Notes under the pieces: generated by a model | The model's input: the letters and a program-made list of their open reading frames with translations, nothing else | What the model was told of the DNA's origin: nothing | The model's database searches: none | Part shown: positions 25,223 to 33,994 of the stretch, piece by piece | How positions within the stretch are numbered: the first letter of the stretch is position 1 | Layout of the letters: the number at the start of each line of letters is the position of its first letter | Source of the DNA: Methylobacterium nodulans ORS 2060 | Lineage (GTDB): Bacteria > Pseudomonadota > Alphaproteobacteria > Rhizobiales > Beijerinckiaceae | DNA: 64,000 nucleotides | Reading direction: 5' to 3' | Assembly (NCBI RefSeq): GCF_000022085.1 | Contig: NC_011894.1 | Location: 1,390,501 to 1,454,500, forward strand | Program-made: the position numbers and the translations under genes

Positions 25223-26031
25223 GGGTGCGACCCTTCCGGGGGCCTGGGCGCGGGGCCGAGATAGCGCACCGCCACGACCGTGACGTTGTCGGCCGCCCCT
25301 CGGTCCAGGGTGAGGGCGAGCAGCGCGTCGCAGAGCGCCTGGGCGTCGGCCGCCGCGCCCGGTCCCGCCGCGGCGGCCAGGATCTCGCCGTCCTCGACAT
25401 GGCTCGTGAGCCCGTCCGAGCACAGGATGAACAGGTCGCCCGGCTCCAGGAGGCCGTGGTCGAGGTCGAGTTCCGGCCGCGCCTGCACCCCGATGGCCCG
25501 GGTGATCACGTTGCGCCGGGGCCAGGTCTGGGCCTCCTCCGGGGTGATGATGCCGCGCTCCATCAGGGACTGGATCTCGGTGTGGTCGCGGGAGATCTGC
25601 ACGAGCGCGCCCGCCCGCACTCGGTAGATCCGGCTGTCGCCCGACCACAGGCAGGCGAAGTGGGGCTCGTAGATCAGGAGGATCGCCACCGTGGTGCCGA
25701 CCACGGCGCCGCGCGCCCGGCCGACCGCCCGGATGTCGGCATTGGCGGCGGTGAGCCGGGCCTTGAGCTCGGCGAGCAGGTCGCCCGCCGAGGCCGCCGG
25801 CGCGACGCCCGCCAGGGATTCGACCACCGCGGCGCTCGCCACCTCGCCGGCGGCGTGCCCTCCCATCCCGTCCGCCACCGCGAAGATGCCGCTCTCGGGC
25901 GCCAGCAGGAACCGGTCCTCGTTGAGTTCGCGCACGCGCCCGACATGGCAGGCGGAGCCGAGATCGAGCGCCGCCCGGGGGCGCCGCGGGGTCGGCTCGA
26001 TGGCGTCTGTCTTCATGGTCCGACCGATCAT
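25219..26031 (-). CDS. PP2C-type Ser/Thr protein phosphatase
   Basis: Cytosolic metal-dependent phosphatase (270 aa). Motifs in order are RELNEDRF (metal Asp39), VADGMGGHAAGEVAS (Asp54), LWSGDSRIYRVR, ISRDHTEIQSL, VITRAIG, FILCSDGLTSHV and ADNVTVVAVRY. It should reverse phosphorylation by the kinase whose gene it overlaps by 4 bases. The first ATG (26031) and another at 26016 are both possible; neither has a strong ribosome binding site. It is divergent from the OmpA gene at 26399, so one intergenic region may control both directions. Confidence 0.92.
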   Translation of the reverse strand: MIGRTMKTDAIEPTPRRPRAALDLGSACHVGRVRELNEDRFLLAPESGIFAVADGMGGHAAGEVASAAVVESLAGVAPAASAGDLLAELKARLTAANADIRAVGRARGAVVGTTVAILLIYEPHFACLWSGDSRIYRVRAGALVQISRDHTEIQSLMERGIITPEEAQTWPRRNVITRAIGVQARPELDLDHGLLEPGDLFILCSDGLTSHVEDGEILAAAAGPGAAADAQALCDALLALTLDRGAADNVTVVAVRYLGPAPRPPEGSHP

Positions 26032-26398
26032 GCGCGGCGCATTGCGGACCCGGCCGGATCGGGATGGCAGCCGGGGATTACGCCCCCGGCAGGCCCCGCC
26101 GCGACCGTCGGGCCCCCGTCACCCTGACCGAGGCGAATCCGTTCGGCAAGGGCTCCGACCGGGCTGTCCAGGGCAATCCGGGCGCGGTCGCCCGCGCAGC
26201 CTCCCGTTCGATCGCGGCTGATCCTGTCGAGGGCAAGGGATCGAGGGCAAGAGAGCGGGAGCGTGGCGTTTCCTCTCGTCTTGTGGCGACAGTCGATGTT
26301 CAGACGCTCACCAGTCGTTCCATGTCGTCGCGAGCCGCAGGCGTTGACCCTATGCTCAAGCTGCGCCATAACTCCAGTGTTGCAGGGGGAAAGCGACG
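26032..26398. other. divergent promoter region between PP2C and OmpA genes
   Basis: No gene. It holds the presumptive promoters of the phosphatase-kinase operon and of the OmpA / pseudo-caspase / RND series. The only clear element is the AGGGGGAAAG ribosome binding site of the OmpA gene. No repeat-family copy occurs here. Confidence 0.45.
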
Positions 26399-26935
26399 AT
26401 GCGCGGCAAGATCACGGTTTCTGTTCTCGCGCTGGCGGCGGTCTGCGTCGGGACGGCAGCGATCGCCGGGCCGGCTTATACGGCCGAGGACATCGTCAGG
26501 AAATTCGCTCCGGCCGACCCGCTGGGCAAGACCCGGGGTCTCTGTGTCGGCACCCACAGCGAATGCAACACCAACGTCGACAGCCGGTCGAAGGCGGCCG
26601 GCGCCTTCGATCTGGTGGTGAACTTCGAGTACAATTCCGACGCGCTGACGCCGGCCGCCAAGCAGAACCTCGACGAGTTCGCCAAGGCGCTGCAGGATGC
26701 TCGCCTCAGGTCGGCGAGCTTCGTGGTCGAGGGCCACACCGACGCGCGTGGCGGCGAGGAGTTCAACCTCGGCCTGTCCACCCGGCGGGCGGATGCGGTG
26801 GTGAAATACCTGTCCGGCCGCGGCGTCCCGCAGGGCCAGCTCACCGCCCGCGGCTTCGGCAAGTCCCGCCCGCTCACCGACGATCCGCTCGATCCGGCCA
26901 ACCGCCGCGTCGAGACCCGTCTCGCCATCCAGTAG
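26399..26935 (+). CDS. OmpA-family peptidoglycan-binding protein
   Basis: 178 residues with a signal peptide (ending AAIAGPA near residue 24). A C-terminal OmpA domain spans about 70-178: VVNFEYNSDALTPAAKQNLD, VEGHTDARGGEEFNLGLSTR and the NRRVETRLAIQ end. The conserved Asp and Arg of the diaminopimelate-binding pocket are visible in HTDARG and STRRAD. Two cysteines (GLCVGTHSECNT) precede the domain. No lipobox is apparent, so it is probably periplasmic and wall-attached. First gene of the rightward series facing the kinase operon. A GC-rich hairpin follows the stop. Confidence 0.9.
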   Translation: MRGKITVSVLALAAVCVGTAAIAGPAYTAEDIVRKFAPADPLGKTRGLCVGTHSECNTNVDSRSKAAGAFDLVVNFEYNSDALTPAAKQNLDEFAKALQDARLRSASFVVEGHTDARGGEEFNLGLSTRRADAVVKYLSGRGVPQGQLTARGFGKSRPLTDDPLDPANRRVETRLAIQ

Positions 26936-26962
26936 GCGCGCCCCCGCGCTCGGCCGCATCGC

Positions 26963-26996
26963 GACGGGCGCCCCGACGGGGATCGGGGCGCCCGTC
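26963..26996. terminator. terminator-like hairpin after the first OmpA gene
   Basis: Perfect 14-bp stem GACGGGCGCCCCGA / TCGGGGCGCCCGTC with a 6-base loop and no U-run, 27 bases after the stop. It may attenuate read-through or protect the mRNA. Confidence 0.6.
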
Positions 26997-27340
26997 GGCG
27001 TTCCTGCGTCGGGCCCGGTGTGCCGTCGCACCGCCTCCCGCAGAGCTGCCATGTAGAGCCTGAACCGTTCCGAAGCTTCGGGCGGCTCGGTTGTACCCGG
27101 AAACTGGCGCAACCGCTCGCACGGAGAGCGGGACATCTCGGGCGGTTTATTGACCTTGGGTGAGGTGAGTCGGCAAAGACTGAGCTTTCTCTGTTTCTGA
27201 CAGTAGTCGAGCTGTGGATCGGGGGGCGCTTTCGGGCGCGGGCAGCGGCCGGACACGGTCGTTAAACTTGTCAGCGCGCACCGGACGCCATAAGCTTCCG
27301 CCGCTGCGTCGTGACTGCTGCGCAATTCTTCGAGGACGGC
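26997..27340. other. intergenic region before the pseudo-caspase gene
   Basis: No coding frame is supported. A less GC-rich patch (GGTTTATTGACCTTGGGTGA, near 27145, and CTTTCTCTGTTTCTGACAGT, near 27184) is a likely promoter region. GAGG lies just ahead of the ATG at 27341. Confidence 0.4.
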
Positions 27341-28909
27341 ATGCGTGCGTTGTGGATTGTCGGCATCGTGCTCGCGTTCAGCGCGTGCCTGGCGATTCAA
27401 CCTGTCTTCGCCCAAAGCAAAGCGGGCGACCGAATCGCTCTGGTGATCGGCAACGCGCAATATCCGGACAGTGATACGGCGCTGACCACGCCGGTGCCCG
27501 ATGCACGGGCCCTCGCGACGGCCCTGCAGCAGAAGGGCTACACCGTCGACGTCAACGAGAACATGGCCAAGCTGGCCATGCAGGCTGCCCTTGCGCGCCT
27601 CTACGACAAGATCAAGTCCGGATCGACCGTTCTGTTCTACTTCAGCGGCTATGGAATTCAATCGAACAAGCAGAATTACCTGATTCCGGTCGATGCCCAG
27701 ATCTGGACCGAGCCGGATCTGCGTCGCGACGGCTTCAACGTCGAGACGATCATCGGCGAAATCCAGAAGCGCGGGGCGGATCTCAAGGTCGTGATTCTCG
27801 ATGCGGCCAACCGCAACCCGTTCGAGCGGCGCTTCCGCAGCTTCGCGAACGGTCTCGCGCCGGTCGCCGAGGCGCCGCCGAACACGCTGGTCTTCTACTC
27901 GACCCAGCCCGGGCAGATGCTGCGGCAGGTCTCGACCGCGAAGAGCGCCTTCGCGGAGGAGCTGGTGCGGCAGATCGGCAGCACCGATGCGCTGACCCGG
28001 ACCGTCTTCGACAGGGCCCGCTCGGCCGTCTCGACGGCGACGCAGGGCGCGCAGCTCCCGTGGCTGTTCTCGACCCTGAAGGACAGCCCGGCCCCGAAGG
28101 ACAGCCCCACGGCTTGGGTCGATCCCGGGCCGGCGAAGAAGACCCCCGAGAAGGAGGCGCGGATCATCGAGATCCCGGGGCCGGGCCCGGGACCGACCCC
28201 GGCCGGCCGGCCGGAGCCGTCGCCCGATCCGGCCGGCGAGTTCAGCACGGCCCGGCGCGCCGGGACGAAGGAGGCGTTCGAGCGCTTCCTGGGCAGGTTC
28301 CCGGACGGCGCCTGGGCCGAGCGCGCCCGGGCGGAGATCGCCCGGCTGGACGAGCACGCCAAGCCCGCCCCGGCGCCGAAGGTCCCGCAGCCGCCGCTCC
28401 CCTACAATCGCGAGGAGGAGCGGCTGAAGGCCGAGCTGAACAAGGCGCTGGAGCGCAACCCGGCCGATGGGGCCGCCCTCTACCGGCGCGGGCAGCTCTA
28501 CGCGATCCACCGCGAGTACACGCTGGCGCTCGCGGATTTCGACGAGGTCATCCGTCTCAACCCGCAGGATGTCGAGGCGCTCAACAACCGCTGCTGGGTG
28601 CGTGCGATGATCGACGAGCTCGACCGGGCCCTGCGTGATTGCAACGAGGCTCTGAAGCTGAGACCCAATTTCCCCGACGCGCTCGACAGTCGTGGACTGG
28701 TCAACCTCAAGATCGGGCTTCCCGGTCTCGCCATCCGCGATTACGATGCTGCCCTGAAGGGCAATGGAAAGCAGGCGTCGTCTCTGTATGGACGCGGGAT
28801 GGCGCGGGTGCGGACGGGTGAGACGGAGGAAGGCAAGAGCGACATCAACGATGCGCTCCGGATGGATCCGGGCCTCGAGAAGGAGTTCGCTCAATACGGG
28901 ATCCGTTGA
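27341..28909 (+). CDS. exported pseudo-caspase with TPR domain (both catalytic residues lost)
   Basis: 522-residue protein with a signal peptide (residues 1-24, ending VFAQ) and a clear caspase fold: RIALVIGNAQYPDSDTALTT, the strand STVLFYFSG, NYLIPVDAQIW and VVILDAANRNPFERRF. The catalytic His is Tyr104 (FSGYGIQ in place of SGHG) and the catalytic Cys is Ala156 (LDAANRN in place of LDACRN), so it cannot act as a cysteine protease. A Pro-rich linker (about 245-355) leads to four TPR-like repeats (about 358-522). It is probably a periplasmic scaffold, decoy or regulator, perhaps for the active paralogue at 11857. The ATG at 27341 is preferred to a GTG 30 bases upstream. Confidence 0.88.
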   Translation: MRALWIVGIVLAFSACLAIQPVFAQSKAGDRIALVIGNAQYPDSDTALTTPVPDARALATALQQKGYTVDVNENMAKLAMQAALARLYDKIKSGSTVLFYFSGYGIQSNKQNYLIPVDAQIWTEPDLRRDGFNVETIIGEIQKRGADLKVVILDAANRNPFERRFRSFANGLAPVAEAPPNTLVFYSTQPGQMLRQVSTAKSAFAEELVRQIGSTDALTRTVFDRARSAVSTATQGAQLPWLFSTLKDSPAPKDSPTAWVDPGPAKKTPEKEARIIEIPGPGPGPTPAGRPEPSPDPAGEFSTARRAGTKEAFERFLGRFPDGAWAERARAEIARLDEHAKPAPAPKVPQPPLPYNREEERLKAELNKALERNPADGAALYRRGQLYAIHREYTLALADFDEVIRLNPQDVEALNNRCWVRAMIDELDRALRDCNEALKLRPNFPDALDSRGLVNLKIGLPGLAIRDYDAALKGNGKQASSLYGRGMARVRTGETEEGKSDINDALRMDPGLEKEFAQYGIR

Positions 28910-29051
28910 GACGACCGCATTCCGCGGGACCGGCTCGACGCGACTATAAAGGGGGAGGCCAGAGCCGAAAGCAGGTTTCGGACTTGGCCGCCGCCGAAAA
29001 ATGAATGATGAACGTCTGGCGATGGACCGAGATCGTCTGAGGAGCACAACG

Positions 29052-29720
29052 ATGACTGGATGTGTCGACACTTTCTCGCATCGCATGAGGCGGGCGGCCC
29101 TGCTGGCCGGCCTGCTGGTCCTGGGCTCGGGAGCGGGCGCCTATGCGCAGGCCCCGAGCGAGGCCGACATCGTCAAGGCGCTGACCCCCGCCCCGGCGGC
29201 CCCGGCCACCGGCCTGACCCGCAGCCTCTCCACGACGGTGCGGGGCGAGGCCGGCAGCGTCGCCGGCGACGACCGCGGCTTCCTCGATTCCCTGCGCAAC
29301 CGCACCTCGCTGACCCCGAGCGAGCGCAGCAAGCTCGCCGCCGCCTCGGCCGACAAGCCGAGCATCGACCTCGAGATCCCCTTCGACTACAATTCCTCGA
29401 AGATCGGCCCGAAGGCGCTGCCGGTGGTCAAGAGCCTCGGCGCCGCCCTGGCCCGGCCCGAACTGAAGGGCAACACCTTCCTGATCGTCGGCCATACCGA
29501 CGGCAAGGGCAAGGACCAGATCAACCAGACGCTCTCCGAGCGCCGGGCCGAGGCGGTCAAGCAGTACATCGTCCAGAATTACGGTGTGCCCGCCTCGAAC
29601 CTCGTCAGCGTCGGCTACGGCAAGTCGCAGCTCAAGGACACGGCCAACCCGCTCTCGGCGGTCAACCGCCGCGTCACTGCCGTCAACATGTCCGGCGTGA
29701 AGTCGGCCTCGCGCTACTGA
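29052..29720 (+). CDS. second OmpA-family peptidoglycan-binding protein
   Basis: 222-residue protein with a signal peptide (core RRAALLAGLLVLGSGAGAYA) and a C-terminal OmpA domain (about 115-215): IPFDYNSSKIGPKALPVVKS, IVGHTDGKGKDQINQTLSER, VSVGYGKSQL, NRRVTAVNM. The usual HTDARG is HTDGKG here, so the residue that contacts the diaminopimelate carboxylate is changed; binding may be weaker or altered. The preceding stretch is Ala/Pro/Thr-rich. TGAGGAGCAC precedes the ATG at 29052. It lies between the pseudo-caspase and adaptor genes on the same strand. Confidence 0.88.
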   Translation: MTGCVDTFSHRMRRAALLAGLLVLGSGAGAYAQAPSEADIVKALTPAPAAPATGLTRSLSTTVRGEAGSVAGDDRGFLDSLRNRTSLTPSERSKLAAASADKPSIDLEIPFDYNSSKIGPKALPVVKSLGAALARPELKGNTFLIVGHTDGKGKDQINQTLSERRAEAVKQYIVQNYGVPASNLVSVGYGKSQLKDTANPLSAVNRRVTAVNMSGVKSASRY

Positions 29721-29751
29721 GCGCGGTCCGGCCTCGCTCCGCTCCTCATGC

Positions 29752-29787
29752 GCGAGACCCCCGGCCCGCCCGGGCCGGGGGTCTCGC
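29752..29787. terminator. terminator-like hairpin after the second OmpA gene
   Basis: Perfect 16-bp stem GCGAGACCCCCGGCCC / GGGCCGGGGGTCTCGC with a 4-base loop, no U-run. It lies 31 bases after the stop and 38 bases before the adaptor gene. Confidence 0.7.
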
Positions 29788-29825
29788 GCCCGTCCCTCCG
29801 CGGACCGTTCGGCGAGCCCTGATGT

Positions 29826-30707
29826 ATGCGTCCTGACCGCGAAACGGCCCTCCATCGGCGCCGGACCGGCGCCCTTCTCGTCGCCCTCTGCCTCGCCGCG
29901 CCCGTCGTCGCGCCCGTCCTGGCGGCCGAGGACGCCCCGACCGACACCATCCGGGCGCGCCCGGCCTGCTTCTCCGACAACGTGCGGGTGACGGGCTACG
30001 TGATGCCCCGCCGGCAGTCCTATGTCAGCCTGAACCTCGACGGCTACCGGGTCTCGGACGTCCTCGTGCACGAGGGGGACAGCGTCGCCGCCGGCCAGGA
30101 GCTGGTGCGGCTCAACCGCATCGGAGCCGACGATCCCGTGGCCCAGGCGATGGCGCCGCCGACCCGCCTGCCCGCCACCCTCACGCTGAAGGCCTCCGCC
30201 GCCGGCACCGTCGTGCGCAGCACCGCCCGGGTCGGCGGGCTCACCAGCGCCCAGATGGAGCCGCTGTTCCAGATCAGCCTCGACCGCGAGCTCGACCTGA
30301 TGGTGCAGGTGCCAAGCCTCTACGTCTCGAAGATCCGGGCCGGGGCCGAGAGCCGCATCCTCGTCGGCAGCGAGCTCGAGCTGAGGGGGGAGGTGCGGGT
30401 GCCGGCCACCGACGTCGATCCGGCGACGCAGTTCGGCCGCGCCTTCCTGTCGGTCAGCGCCCATCCCGACCTGCGCCCCGGCCTGTTCGCGCGCGCGCTC
30501 ATCGACACGGCGCGCAGCTGCGGCGTCGCCGTGCCCCGCTCCGCCATCCTGCGCCGCAGCGACACCACCAGCGTCCAGGTGGTGCGCGGGGGCAGGATCG
30601 AGATCCGGCGCGTCGTCGTCGGCTCCTCCTCCGAGGACGATGTCGAGATCCGCAGCGGCCTTAGCGAGGGCGAGACCGTGGTGGCCAAGGCCGGCACGGC
30701 CTTCTGA
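29826..30707 (+). CDS. RND efflux periplasmic adaptor subunit
   Basis: 293 residues with a signal peptide (ending APVLAAED near residue 35). Adaptor segments are VRVTGYVMPRRQSYVSLNLD, GYRVSDVLVHEGDSVAAGQE (lipoyl half), SAAGTVVRS (second half) and the membrane-proximal domain IEIRRVVVGSSSEDDVEIRS ending AGTAF. As in the orphan paralogue at 16399, two cysteines (RPACFSDN; RSCGVAVP) flank the core and could form a disulfide. There is no long coiled-coil hairpin. The RND permease follows about 98 bases downstream on the same strand; repeat D lies between them. No outer-membrane channel gene is adjacent. Confidence 0.85.
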   Translation: MRPDRETALHRRRTGALLVALCLAAPVVAPVLAAEDAPTDTIRARPACFSDNVRVTGYVMPRRQSYVSLNLDGYRVSDVLVHEGDSVAAGQELVRLNRIGADDPVAQAMAPPTRLPATLTLKASAAGTVVRSTARVGGLTSAQMEPLFQISLDRELDLMVQVPSLYVSKIRAGAESRILVGSELELRGEVRVPATDVDPATQFGRAFLSVSAHPDLRPGLFARALIDTARSCGVAVPRSAILRRSDTTSVQVVRGGRIEIRRVVVGSSSEDDVEIRSGLSEGETVVAKAGTAF

Positions 30708-30710
30708 GGC

Positions 30711-30812
30711 GAGAGCAGGATCCGTTCCAACGGGAACGGATCCTGCTCTCGCTCTTTGATTTTGCCGCATTTTCTGCGACGAACCGGGATCCACTTCGTC
30801 GGAAAATGCTCC
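30711..30812 (+). repeat. repeat family D, intact copy
   Basis: Begins 3 bases after the adaptor stop with a perfect 18-bp stem (GAGAGCAGGATCCGTTCC at 30711-30728 pairing with 30733-30750). The conserved tail runs through TTTGATTTTGCCGCATTTTC and TGCGACGAACCGG to TTCGTCGGAAAATGCTCC. It is nearly identical, in reverse, to 60250-60352. The ATG within AAAATGCTCC is the first start codon of the downstream RND frame. Confidence 0.9.
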
Positions 30813-33800
30813 AGAGGGTGACAGGCCCCGATGCAACCCGAACCGACGCGAGCGCGCTTTTGTCCCTGAATGTCTCCTCGTGGGCGATCCGCCGGCCGCT
30901 GCCGTCGATCCTGATCTCCCTCATCCTGCTCGTTCTCGGCTGGCTCAGCTTCGGCAAGCTGCCGATCACCCGCCTGCCCTCGGCGGACATCCCGATCATC
31001 TCGGTCGCCGTGGCGCAGTTCGGGGCGGCGCCGGCGGAGCTGGAGGCGCAGGTCACCAAGACCGTCGAGGACGGCGTCTCGGGTGTCGAGGGCGTGCGGC
31101 ACATCTCGTCCCTCGTCACCGACGGCGTCTCGGTGACGACGGTCCAGTTCCGGCTCGAAACCAACACCGACCGGGCGCTCAACGACGTCAAGGACGCGAT
31201 CACCCGCATCCAGGCGGACCTGCCGCGCTCCGCCGAGGCGCCGCTGATCCAGCGCGTCGACGTGGTGGGGCTTCCCATCGTCACCTACGCGGCGATCGCG
31301 CCCGACAAGACCCCCGAGCAGCTCTCCTACTTCGTCGACACCATCGTCAAGCGCCGGCTCCAGAGCATCCGCGGCGTCGCCCAGGTCGAGACGATCGGCG
31401 GCTCGGAGCGCGAGATCCTGGTCTCCCTCGATCCCGACCGGCTCCAGGCCTTCGGGCTCACCGCCGTGGATGTCAGCCGCCGCCTGCGCGGCATCAACGT
31501 CGACGTGGCGGGCGGGCGCACCCAGCTCGGCGGGCGCGACTTCGCCATCCGGGCGCTCGCAGGCGCGCGCACCCTCGACGAGCTGAAGGGCACGATGATC
31601 CCGCTCGCCTCCGGCGGGCAGATCCGGCTGCAGGATCTCGGCGTCGTCACCGACACGGTCGCCGACCGGCGCACCTTCGCGAGCCTCGACGCCAAGCCCG
31701 TCGTCGCCATCGGCATCAAGCGCGCCAAGGGCGCGAGCGACGTGGTCGTGGCCAAGGCCGTCCAGGCCAAGATCGATCAGATCCACGCCGAATACCCGGA
31801 CGTGAAGCTGTCGCTGATCGACACCTCGGTGGACTACACGCTCGGCAACTACGAGGCGGCGATCAAGACCCTGTTCGAGGGCGCGGCGCTCGCGGTCATC
31901 GTGGTGTTCCTGTTCCTGCGGGATCTGCGCACCACCGTGATCGTGGCGGTGTCGCTGCCGCTGTCGATCTTCCCGGCCTTCTGGGCGATGGACCTGCTCG
32001 GGTTCTCGCTCAACCTCGTGAGCTTCCTCGCCGTCACGCTCTCGACCGGCATCCTGGTCGACGACTCGATCGTCGAGATCGAGAACATCGTCCGCCACAT
32101 CCGGATGGGGAAGTCGCCCTTCCAGGCGGCGATCGACGCGGCCGAGGAGATCGGGCTCGCCGTCATCGCGATCAGCCTCACCATCGTGGCGATCTTCGCG
32201 CCGGCGAGCTTCATGGGCGGCATCGCCGGCCAGTTCTTCAAGCAGTTCGGCATCACCATCGCGGTGCAGGTGCTGTTCTCGCTGCTCGCCGCCCGCTTCG
32301 TCACGCCGATGCTCGCGGCCTACATCATGAAGCCGCATGTCCATGCGGAGAAGCCGCCGGGCCGCATCGAGCGCGCCTATCTCTGGCTGGTGTCGCTCTC
32401 GGTGCGCCACTACCTGCTCACGGTGGTGCTCGGCATCGGCATCTTCGCGGCCTCGATCGCCAGCATGAAGCTCCTGTCGCAGGGCTTCCTGCCGGCCCAG
32501 GACACCGCCCGCTCGCTGCTCTCGATCGAGCTGCCTCCGGGCTCCCAGGCCTCCGACACCCAGCGGGTCACCGACGTCATCGTCAAGAACCTGCGCCAGA
32601 TCCCGGAGGTGAAGAGCATCTTCGTGGATGGCGGCCGCGCGGGCGGCACCATCGAGGTGCGGCGCGCCTCCCTGATCCTGAACTACACCCCCAAGACCAG
32701 CCGCTCGATCACCCAGCGCCAGCTGGAGCAGCAGGTCGAGGCGCGGCTGCAGCAGATCCCGGACATCCGCTACTGGTTCGTGGACGAGAACGGCCTGCGG
32801 GCGATCTCGCTCGTGGTCAACGGCCAGGACAGCAACACGGTGGCGAGCGTCGCCAACGAGCTTGCCAACCAGATGCGCCGCCTGCCGACGGTGGCCAACG
32901 TGATCTCGGGGGCGACCCTCAACCGGCCGGAGCTGCGCATCCGCCCGCGCATGGACCTCGCGGCGCGGCTCGGCATCACGGCCGACACCCTGTCGGAGAC
33001 GATCCGGGTCGCCACGATCGGCGATGTGGGCCCCGCGCTCGCCAAGTTCGATGCGGGCGACCGGCTCGTGCCGGTCCGCGTGCAGCTCGACGACAGCGCC
33101 CGCCTCAACTGGCAGATCGTCGAGCAGCTGCGCATCCCGACCCCGGCGGCCAAGGGCGGCGTCCCGCTCTCGGCGGTGGCCGATCTCGGCTTCCAGGACG
33201 GCCCCGCCAACATCGCCCGCTACGACCGCGAGCGGCAGGCGACGGTCGCGGCGGACCTCGTCGGCGATGCGGCGCTCGGCGACGTGCTGCAGGCGATCAA
33301 CCAGCTTCCGGTGATGAAGAATCTGCCGAAGGGCGTGCGGGTCAACCAGTCGGGCGATGCGGAGAACCTGGCGGAGCTCTCGGACGGCTTCGCCGAGGTG
33401 ATGCGGGCGGGCCTGCTCATGGTCTACGCCGTGCTCGTGATGCTGTTCGGGTCGTTCCTGCACCCGATCACCATCCTGTTCTCGCTGCCCCTGTCGCTGG
33501 GCGGGGCCGTGATGGCCCTCCTCGTCACCGGCAAGCAGCTCACGACCCCGGTCTGGATCGGCATCCTGATGCTGATGGGCATCGTGACGAAGAACGCCAT
33601 CATGCTGGTGGAATTCGCCATCGAGTCGATGCGCCACGGCCTGTCCCGCAATGAGGCGATCATCGATGCGGGCCGCAAGCGCGCCCGTCCGATCATCATG
33701 ACGACGATCGCCATGGTGGCCGGCATGGTGCCGAGCGCGCTCGCGATCGGGGCCGGCGGCGAGTTCCGGGCGCCGATGGCGATCGCGGTGATCGGCGGCC

Positions 33801-33994
33801 TGCTCTTCTCGACCGTGCTGTCGCTGATCTTCGTGCCGGCGGTGTTCTGCCTCGTCTGCGTGATCTCGAACGTCCCCCAGGCGGTGGCGGCGCGCCTGCG
33901 CGACCGCGGCCACCGCACAAGGGAAGCGCCGGCCGGTGCGGCGCAGCCCTCGCCACACGGCCACATGGCGACCCCTGCCGCGCCGGGGGAGTGA
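30806..33994 (+). CDS. RND efflux permease, HAE-1 type
   Basis: Inner-membrane proton-driven exporter (about 1050-1062 aa) with 12 helices and two large periplasmic loops. The proton-relay Asp pair is at 419-420 (LVDDSIVEIENI, a variant of VDDAIVVVEN). Other landmarks are GFLPAQDTA at the second loop, RITRLPSADIPIISV-like entry residues near 50-65, and GIVTKNAIMLVEFA in helix 10. It pairs with the adaptor upstream; the outer-membrane partner is not encoded nearby. The start is uncertain: the ATG at 30806 belongs to repeat D, and a TTG near 30860 just before NVSSWAIRRP would give the family-typical N-terminus. Substrate unknown; CusA-type metal Met triad not evident. Confidence 0.9.
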   Translation: MLQRVTGPDATRTDASALLSLNVSSWAIRRPLPSILISLILLVLGWLSFGKLPITRLPSADIPIISVAVAQFGAAPAELEAQVTKTVEDGVSGVEGVRHISSLVTDGVSVTTVQFRLETNTDRALNDVKDAITRIQADLPRSAEAPLIQRVDVVGLPIVTYAAIAPDKTPEQLSYFVDTIVKRRLQSIRGVAQVETIGGSEREILVSLDPDRLQAFGLTAVDVSRRLRGINVDVAGGRTQLGGRDFAIRALAGARTLDELKGTMIPLASGGQIRLQDLGVVTDTVADRRTFASLDAKPVVAIGIKRAKGASDVVVAKAVQAKIDQIHAEYPDVKLSLIDTSVDYTLGNYEAAIKTLFEGAALAVIVVFLFLRDLRTTVIVAVSLPLSIFPAFWAMDLLGFSLNLVSFLAVTLSTGILVDDSIVEIENIVRHIRMGKSPFQAAIDAAEEIGLAVIAISLTIVAIFAPASFMGGIAGQFFKQFGITIAVQVLFSLLAARFVTPMLAAYIMKPHVHAEKPPGRIERAYLWLVSLSVRHYLLTVVLGIGIFAASIASMKLLSQGFLPAQDTARSLLSIELPPGSQASDTQRVTDVIVKNLRQIPEVKSIFVDGGRAGGTIEVRRASLILNYTPKTSRSITQRQLEQQVEARLQQIPDIRYWFVDENGLRAISLVVNGQDSNTVASVANELANQMRRLPTVANVISGATLNRPELRIRPRMDLAARLGITADTLSETIRVATIGDVGPALAKFDAGDRLVPVRVQLDDSARLNWQIVEQLRIPTPAAKGGVPLSAVADLGFQDGPANIARYDRERQATVAADLVGDAALGDVLQAINQLPVMKNLPKGVRVNQSGDAENLAELSDGFAEVMRAGLLMVYAVLVMLFGSFLHPITILFSLPLSLGGAVMALLVTGKQLTTPVWIGILMLMGIVTKNAIMLVEFAIESMRHGLSRNEAIIDAGRKRARPIIMTTIAMVAGMVPSALAIGAGGEFRAPMAIAVIGGLLFSTVLSLIFVPAVFCLVCVISNVPQAVAARLRDRGHRTREAPAGAAQPSPHGHMATPAAPGE

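Noticed and set aside
23393..26031. Kinase and phosphatase as part of a type VI secretion locus
   Set aside because: No tss, VgrG, Hcp or ClpV genes anywhere in the window.
30320..33964. 1214-codon frame antisense to the RND permease
   Set aside because: His/Asp/Arg-rich shadow; the sense frame is an unmistakable RND exporter.
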